Assembly: GCA_964645405.1 (NCBI GenBank)
Contig: CAZYCA010000023.1
Location: 1 to 37,117, forward strand
DNA: 37,117 nucleotides
Direction of reading: 5' to 3'
From: JAMWDF01 sp964645405
GTDB taxonomy: Bacteria; Ratteibacteria; UBA8468; B48-G9; DSTR01
Shown here piece after piece: positions 32,415 to 37,117 of the stretch (position 1 is its first letter; every line of letters begins with the position of its first letter). The position numbers and the translations under genes are program-made. Below the pieces are notes generated by a model that worked only from the letters and a program-made list of their open reading frames with translations, did no database searches and was not told the origin of the DNA.

Positions 32415-33359
32415 ATGGAGGCAGGTAATATTTGCAGACCTTTGATTGTTCTGAGTGCGTGTCTGAATTCAGAGCCCGTAAGATACAACAGGGAGATTAT
32501 CCGTGATGTGTTTGTGGAAAAGCTGAAAAAATTTGTTGATATTATCACTGTCTGCCCTGAAGTTTCCATAGGTCTTGGAGTTCCAAGAGAACCGATAAAA
32601 ATCTATCTTGCAGGTGATACCTGCAGGATTTTCCAGCCCGCAACACAGGTTGATTATACAGAAAAAATGAGGGAATTTTCTTTATCCTTCCTGAAGAATT
32701 TACCTGCTGTTGATGGATTCCTTTTAAAAGGAAAATCACCGTCGTGTGGTTATTCAGGGACAAAAATTTACAGGGACAAAAAGGCAAAAGATATTGTAAA
32801 ACGAGGTAGGGGACTGTTTGCGCAGATGGTGAAAGAAAAATTTTCAGATAAGCCCGTGGAAGATGAATTACGGTTGAAAAATCAACAAATTCGGCAGCAC
32901 TTTCTGACAAGAGTTTTTTCCTTCGCTGAAATGAGGAATCTGGAGAAAAACATAAAGTCAATCAAGCAACTGATAGATTTTCATACAAAGTACAAATATC
33001 TGCTGATGCTCTATAGTCAGAAAAAACTGTCAGAACTGGGAAGAATTGTTGCCGCATACAAAAAGGGAAAACTGGATTTGACGGTAAAAGAATATTCAGC
33101 AAATTTTTATACTGCATTGGAGAGAAAGCCAGGAATAAAAAGGGAATTAAATGTTGTCAACCATATTTATGGGTATTTTTCTGATAAAATCAATGAAAAT
33201 GAAAAAAGACATTTCAGGAATCTGGTGAAAAAGTTTGAGCAGGAAAAAATTGATAAGACACCTATTGTGGAACTGCTGAAAAATTTTGCCTGGAGATTGG
33301 GAACTGAGTATCTAATAATTCAGAAATACTTCAGCCCCTACCCGGAAGAACTTGATTGA
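32415..33359 (+). CDS. YbgA-type DUF523-DUF1722 protein
   Basis: This 314-aa protein has a DUF523 domain (residues about 8-150) followed by DUF1722 (about 180-305), the same order as E. coli YbgA. DUF523 shows SACLNSEPVRYN, CPEVSIGLGVPREP and LKGKSPSCGYSG. The cysteines Cys16, Cys47 and Cys111 correspond to the cluster ligands of the [4Fe-4S] thiouracil desulfidase TudS. DUF1722 shows HTKYKYLLMLYSQKKLSELG and the terminal PYPEEL. By analogy it could remove sulfur from a modified base, but activity is not proven for the two-domain form. No strong Shine-Dalgarno is seen. The genes either side are in different functional classes, and the UroD-like gene converges on it. Confidence 0.88.
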   Translation: MEAGNICRPLIVLSACLNSEPVRYNREIIRDVFVEKLKKFVDIITVCPEVSIGLGVPREPIKIYLAGDTCRIFQPATQVDYTEKMREFSLSFLKNLPAVDGFLLKGKSPSCGYSGTKIYRDKKAKDIVKRGRGLFAQMVKEKFSDKPVEDELRLKNQQIRQHFLTRVFSFAEMRNLEKNIKSIKQLIDFHTKYKYLLMLYSQKKLSELGRIVAAYKKGKLDLTVKEYSANFYTALERKPGIKRELNVVNHIYGYFSDKINENEKRHFRNLVKKFEQEKIDKTPIVELLKNFAWRLGTEYLIIQKYFSPYPEELD

Positions 33360-33390
33360 AAATTCTTCTGGAAAGATAAGTTATATCTCA

Positions 33391-33420
33391 AAACCCGGGT
33401 TTAAACTGGGTTGATATTTT
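33391..33420. terminator. Possible bidirectional terminator between convergent genes
   Basis: AAACCCGGGTTT (33391-33402) is a perfect 12-base palindrome, and AACCC can also pair with GGGTT at 33408-33412, followed by GATATTTTTG. It overlaps the stop of the UroD-like gene. The T-run is short, so efficiency is uncertain. Confidence 0.35.
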
Positions 33421-34450
33421 TGTTAATCACCCTGGAAATGGCAAGTAGATTTTTCTGCCACCTATCTTCAGGAATGTCTTCAGTAATACCTATAATCAAT
33501 CTATAATTTTTTGCTGCATCAATAAGATACTGTGTTGTTTTTTCTATTTCTTCAATGGAACTCACTTGAACTGCGGAAGGAAAATTTATCCATAATACCT
33601 TATCCTGCCATGCTGAAAAGGCTTCTTCCATGGTCATATCAGTATCAGGGTAAGGTGAAAATGCCTCAATATAATCAAGACCTGATTCTGCTACCAGGTC
33701 TGCCCAGATTTTATTGTTTCCGTCAAGGTGGCAGCCGAGTAATTTCCCGTATTTATGCATTACTTCAGATGCTTCCTTGTGATGTGGAAGCACATATTTT
33801 TCAAATCTTTCTCTTCCCATAACATTTCCTGTTTCATTGCCACCAAAGTTTGCAATTAAAGCAGGACTTCTGGCAACAATTTCATAAATCTGTCTGAGTT
33901 TCTTCACCTGAACCTCAACAAGTTTTTCAATTTCATCCCTTCTTTCAGCCCATTCAATGGCAAAGGTTTCCACTCCCATCCATCCAATCATTATTTGATG
34001 TAATGGCGATGAACCAATGCCTGCTCTTAAAATGACATCTTCGCCAAGTTCTTCCTCTGCCTTGAGGAAACTTTCATAGGATGGTTCATATCTCTGGTCA
34101 TCAATCATGGCATAGAGTTTTTTATAGTCATCAGGTCCTTTGAAAATTTTTTCCATTGTCCAGGAAGTAAAGCCAGCGGGTTTTACAAGATATGTGAGTT
34201 CTCCATAAGGTGTTTTGATAAAGTGTCTTATAAAGTCAACGCCATTTTCTGTGTAAGAATGGCTTTCATGTGAAACGTTCGGAGAAATAACTTTGAATAC
34301 AGGATAGCGTCTGTTGACAATACAAAGCCCTTCGTTTCTCAGCTGTCTTTCCACACTGCACTGTGGAAGTTTGTTTTCATAGATGGTAAAAGGGATTTTA
34401 TCAATTTTTTCTCCCCTTAAAACTGCTTCCACCCTTTTTCTCGGTGTCAT
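33401..34450 (-). CDS. Uroporphyrinogen decarboxylase-like protein (UroD/methyltransferase family)
   Basis: The ATG at 34450 (GGGAAAAAT upstream) gives 349 aa starting MTPRKRVEAVLRGEKIDKIP, the usual opening of the divergent UroD family that includes corrinoid methyltransferases. An upstream in-frame TTG would add 10 residues. Family motifs include GIGSSPLHQIM, FGGNETGN, KYGKLLGCHLDGNN and the end segment GITEDIPEDRW. The true heme-pathway signatures are absent, so it is not likely to be a heme enzyme. Such proteins are often methyl-transfer or demethylation partners of corrinoid proteins, but no corrinoid-binding gene is in the window. They are very numerous in Lentisphaerota-like genomes. 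It is divergent from the GH3 gene and is somewhat more A+T-rich than it. Confidence 0.85.
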   Translation of the reverse strand: MTPRKRVEAVLRGEKIDKIPFTIYENKLPQCSVERQLRNEGLCIVNRRYPVFKVISPNVSHESHSYTENGVDFIRHFIKTPYGELTYLVKPAGFTSWTMEKIFKGPDDYKKLYAMIDDQRYEPSYESFLKAEEELGEDVILRAGIGSSPLHQIMIGWMGVETFAIEWAERRDEIEKLVEVQVKKLRQIYEIVARSPALIANFGGNETGNVMGRERFEKYVLPHHKEASEVMHKYGKLLGCHLDGNNKIWADLVAESGLDYIEAFSPYPDTDMTMEEAFSAWQDKVLWINFPSAVQVSSIEEIEKTTQYLIDAAKNYRLIIGITEDIPEDRWQKNLLAISRVINKNINPV

Positions 34451-34669
34451 ATTTTTCCCTGGTACATTTTGCAAATTCAATTCTTATTGCATCAAACTTT
34501 CGTTTCATCACTTTAATACACTGTATAATATAAGCCATTAAGTTTTTTATGTCCACAAAGTCTTCTTCTTACCCTCTGGAGAGACTCAGGGTGAGTGTGT
34601 GGGAAAGTTTTCGTTATTTATTTCCCGCTACCTTCGTTTTGGAACTCCCATTTTCATTTCCAGAAAAAT

Positions 34670-34678
34670 TGGTATATT
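34670..34678 (+). promoter_or_regulatory. Extended -10 promoter candidate of the GH3 gene
   Basis: TGGTATATT (TG-G-TATATT) ends 22 bases before the ATG at 34701, and GGAGGA lies between. No -35 is evident, as is usual for extended -10 promoters. A second TATAAT (34524-34529) further upstream is an alternative. Confidence 0.4.
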
Positions 34679-34700
34679 ATCAAGGGAAAAAGGAGGACAG

Positions 34701-36818
34701 ATGCAAACCAGGATTAAAAAAATTATTCAGTCCATGAATCTGGAAGAGAAGGTAGCACAACTTTGCTGTGTGGAAAGGAATTTGTTGCTTGAGGGTGGCT
34801 GTTTTTCTAAGGAGAAGGCAGAACATTACCTGAAAAACGGTGCAGGACACATCAGTCCGATTTTAAGAGATTTTCCAGCAGAACAAGGTGTAAAGATAGC
34901 CAATGAGATTCAGAAGATACTGAAAGAAAAAACAAGGCTGAAGATACCGGTTATCATCCATGACGAATGTCTCCACGGGTGTATGGCTCAAGGTTCTACC
35001 AGTTTTCCGCAGTCTATTGCTTTAGCCAGCAGCTGGGACCCGGAGATGCTTTACCGGATAGCAGTAGTCATCGGGAAGGAAACAAGGAGCCGTGGTATCC
35101 AGCAGGCTCTTTCCCCAACGATTAATCTGGTCAGGGATGTCAGGCATGGAAGAGTGGAGGAAACCTACGGGGAGGACCCTTATCTGACTTCTTTGCTGGC
35201 AGTAAGTTTCATTAAAGGAATCCAGACTGAAAAAGTTATTGCTACACCGAAGCATTTTGCAGCTGACTTTGCTGGAGATGGTGGTCGGGATAGCAGTGCT
35301 ACTTTTTTCTCGGAGAAAACTTTGCGGGAGACTTTTTTCCCGGCTTTCCAGGCAAGTGTTCAGCAGGCTAAAGCCTTATCACTGATGGCAGCCTACAATT
35401 CCATCAATGGTGTACCTTCTTCAGCCAGTAAATGGCTTCTGACTGATGTTTTGAGGAAGGAATGGGGGTTTAACGGATTTGTGGTCTCAGATTACGGCTC
35501 GGTCTCCGGTCTTTACAGAAGCCATGGTGTGGCTAATTCTCTGGCAGAAGCTGCTAAATTAGCCCTGGAATCTGGAGTGGAGATAGAACTGCCAGGGGCT
35601 TGCTGTTACCCGGAATTAATCAGTCTGGTCAGACAGGGAAAGGTAAGAGAAGAGATAATAGACCAGGCAGTGGAAAGAGTGCTGGCAGGTAAATTCTGGC
35701 TGGGGCTTTTTGAGAATCCTTTCGCTGATGTGGAAAAGGCAGTAAGGCTGTGTAACTGCGATGAGCACCGACATCTGTCCTACCAGGCAGCTTTGAGGTC
35801 TGTAGTACTGTTAAAAAATAAAGGTATTTTACCGCTTTCACGGAATATTTCCTCCCTGGCGGTAATTGGTCCCAATGCTGATGAGATAAGACTTGGTGGT
35901 TACAGTGCCTCGGGGATGCGGGTGGTGACTGTTCTGGAAGGGATAAAAAACAAGACAGGAAAAACAACCCGACTTTATTTTGCTGAAGGTTGTAAGGTCA
36001 ACGATTTTTCCAGATCCGGGTTCAGCAAGGCAGTATCTGCTGCCGCGAAAACAGAGGTAGCCATTCTGGTCATGGGAAGCTCTGCGGAAACAGAGGGAGA
36101 AAACAGGGACAGATGCAATCTCAACCTGCCAGGAGTGCAGGAAGAATTGATTAAGTCTGTTGCTGCTACAGGGACACCTGTAGTGGTAGTGCTCATCAAT
36201 GGGACTGCGGTAACCATGAAAGGCTGGATTGATGAGGTGGAGGCAGTAGTAGAAGCCTGGTATCCGGGACAGGAAGGCGGAAATGCTATTGCCAGCATTC
36301 TTTTTGGTGAGTACAACCCTTCCGGAAAGCTACCCATTACCTTCCCCGGATACACAGGCCAGTGCCCACTTTATTATAACCATCTACCCTGTGTCAGAAG
36401 TCTTGATTATGTAGAAGTGAGAGGGAAACAACCTCTTTTTCCTTTTGGCTACGGTTTAAGTTACACCAGATTTATTTATCATCAGCTGAAAATTTCCCCG
36501 GAGATTCTGACCGGCGAGAGAAAGTTAAAGGTAACAGTTCAGGTGGAAAATGCAGGTGCCTATGAGGGGGATGAGGTAGTCCAGCTTTACCTGCGGGATG
36601 TTTTCAGCCGGGTAGCAAGACCTGTACTGGAGCTGAAAAGGTTCCAGAAAGTCCATCTGAAACCAGGAGAAAAGACCACAGTTGAGTTTTCCCTGGAGAG
36701 ACAGGACTTGTCTTTTCTGGATGAAAAGTTAGAAACTACAGTGGAACCAGGAATTTTCAAAATTCTGGTGGGTGGTAGTTCTGCGGAAGGTTTACAGGGT
36801 ATGTTTGAACTTAAATAA
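34701..36818 (+). CDS. Glycoside hydrolase family 3 (beta-glucosidase/beta-xylosidase-like)
   Basis: This 705-aa protein starts at the ATG at 34701 with GGAGGA before it; an in-frame ATG 34 codons upstream lacks support. The GH3 barrel covers about 1-320: IHDECLHG, ALSPTINLVRDVRHGRVEETYGED (split as ALSPTINLVRDVRHGR and VEETYGED), KHFAA at 184-188, and the nucleophile Asp264 in VVSDYGSV. The second alpha/beta domain (about 380-590) holds LLKNKGILPLS, the NRDRCNLNLPG acid/base loop and VVLINGTAV. A fibronectin-III-like domain (about 610-700) ends it: VQVENAGAYEGDEVVQLYL. No signal peptide is visible, so it should act in the cytoplasm or periplasm only after other export. It releases terminal glucose or xylose from short oligosaccharides; substrate specificity cannot be read. 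Confidence 0.93.
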   Translation: MQTRIKKIIQSMNLEEKVAQLCCVERNLLLEGGCFSKEKAEHYLKNGAGHISPILRDFPAEQGVKIANEIQKILKEKTRLKIPVIIHDECLHGCMAQGSTSFPQSIALASSWDPEMLYRIAVVIGKETRSRGIQQALSPTINLVRDVRHGRVEETYGEDPYLTSLLAVSFIKGIQTEKVIATPKHFAADFAGDGGRDSSATFFSEKTLRETFFPAFQASVQQAKALSLMAAYNSINGVPSSASKWLLTDVLRKEWGFNGFVVSDYGSVSGLYRSHGVANSLAEAAKLALESGVEIELPGACCYPELISLVRQGKVREEIIDQAVERVLAGKFWLGLFENPFADVEKAVRLCNCDEHRHLSYQAALRSVVLLKNKGILPLSRNISSLAVIGPNADEIRLGGYSASGMRVVTVLEGIKNKTGKTTRLYFAEGCKVNDFSRSGFSKAVSAAAKTEVAILVMGSSAETEGENRDRCNLNLPGVQEELIKSVAATGTPVVVVLINGTAVTMKGWIDEVEAVVEAWYPGQEGGNAIASILFGEYNPSGKLPITFPGYTGQCPLYYNHLPCVRSLDYVEVRGKQPLFPFGYGLSYTRFIYHQLKISPEILTGERKLKVTVQVENAGAYEGDEVVQLYLRDVFSRVARPVLELKRFQKVHLKPGEKTTVEFSLERQDLSFLDEKLETTVEPGIFKILVGGSSAEGLQGMFELK

Positions 36819-36821
36819 GAG

Positions 36822-36847
36822 CCAGCTTTGACCTTACCAGAAGCTGG
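36822..36847 (+). terminator. Stem-loop after the GH3 gene
   Basis: CCAGCTT (36822-36828) pairs perfectly with AAGCTGG (36841-36847) around a 12-base loop, directly after the GH3 stop. No clear U-run follows, so it may be a weak terminator or an mRNA-stabilising hairpin. Confidence 0.35.
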
Positions 36848-36999
36848 TCATATAATGTTTTCTCCGGGCAGTAGCAAATAAAAGAGGAAAAGTTTTCTGT
36901 ACACTCATCTCAAGGGACAGGGTGAAAAAAGTAACGGAGAAAGTAAAAAAATAGTCAGACAAAATTTCTGGGGAAACTTTTTTCCTGAAGGAGGTTTTT

Positions 37000-37117
37000 A
37001 TGCTAAGCAAGTTGAAGGATGTGAGACAGCTTCTTCATGTAGCTGCCTATTATCCGGAAGAAATAGGCAGGGTTCTGGACAGAAGAAATCCCTGTTTTGT
37101 GAAGTTTGATTCGGAAC
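37000..37117 (+). CDS. N-terminal part of an unidentified protein (cut by right edge)
   Basis: An ATG at 37000 with AAGGAGG eight bases upstream opens a frame that runs 39 codons to the window end: MLSKLKDVRQLLHVAAYYPE and then EIGRVLDRRNPCFVKFD. There is no signal peptide. The ribosome-binding site is strong, so I regard it as a true gene start. Too little is visible to assign a family. It lies about 180 bases after the GH3 gene, on the same strand. The gap 36848-36999 shows nothing else. Confidence 0.6.
   Translation, partial: MLSKLKDVRQLLHVAAYYPEEIGRVLDRRNPCFVKFDSE

Noticed and set aside
32138..32569. Minus-strand open frame of 143 codons over the hairpin element
   Set aside because: It overlaps the start of the YbgA-type gene and the inverted repeat, and has no recognisable motif.

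Overview
The window reads as a chromosomal contig from an uncultured Gram-negative bacterium with a large polysaccharide-degrading repertoire. An ExbB-ExbD-TonB module and an outer-membrane barrel imply an outer membrane. A prepilin with the H-X9-DG C-terminal motif, a DUF4838 protein, LamG and CBM9-like secreted proteins, and a UroD-like methyltransferase-family protein are a combination I associate with Lentisphaerota, Omnitrophota and related PVC-like lineages. The phylum is inferred from gene content only; no rRNA is present.

Layout. (1) 1-4690, minus strand, visibly A+T-rich: a LamG protein cut by the left edge and a 1166-aa CBM9-like secreted protein. (2) 4738-6233: a decayed two-ORF DDE insertion sequence with 16-bp inverted ends, abutting the C-terminal stub of a Cys/Met-metabolism PLP enzyme. 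(3) 6285-17442, plus strand: an accessory block behind a near-consensus promoter, holding a ROK repressor, a two-subunit TPP-dependent E1 dehydrogenase, a pseudopilin, two large secreted proteins (CBM plus glutamine-amidotransferase-like; DUF4838), an intact SDR and a broken SDR. The block ends about 50 bp from the 3' end of tRNA-Gln. (4) 17494-25450, minus strand: tRNA-Gln, wHTH protein, membrane zinc-ribbon protein, TonB, ExbD, ExbB, a plug-less TonB-receptor-like barrel, a long TPR protein, a cold-shock protein, an exonuclease-WYL fusion, a 53-aa YHS protein and a PHP phosphoesterase. (5) 25484-31539: tRNA-Glu, a 1364-aa secreted glycosidase-like protein whose stop codon touches the tRNA, and an MsbA-type ABC exporter. 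(6) 31606-37117: a small secreted protein, a MITE-like hairpin element, a YbgA-type DUF523/DUF1722 protein, a UroD-like protein, a family 3 glycoside hydrolase and a truncated ORF at the right edge.

How the parts fit (inference). Secreted carbohydrate-active proteins (LamG, CBM9-like, DUF4838, two barrel-type proteins, GH3) suggest glycan scavenging. The ROK repressor and E1/SDR genes would handle sugar-responsive regulation and oxidation of the products. The ExbBD-TonB/barrel/TPR cluster is a self-contained outer-membrane energised system whose barrel lacks the usual plug; I consider it the best candidate for a poorly described system here. A TAAAAT -10 hexamer recurs before several genes, twice so close to the start codon that the mRNA would be leaderless.
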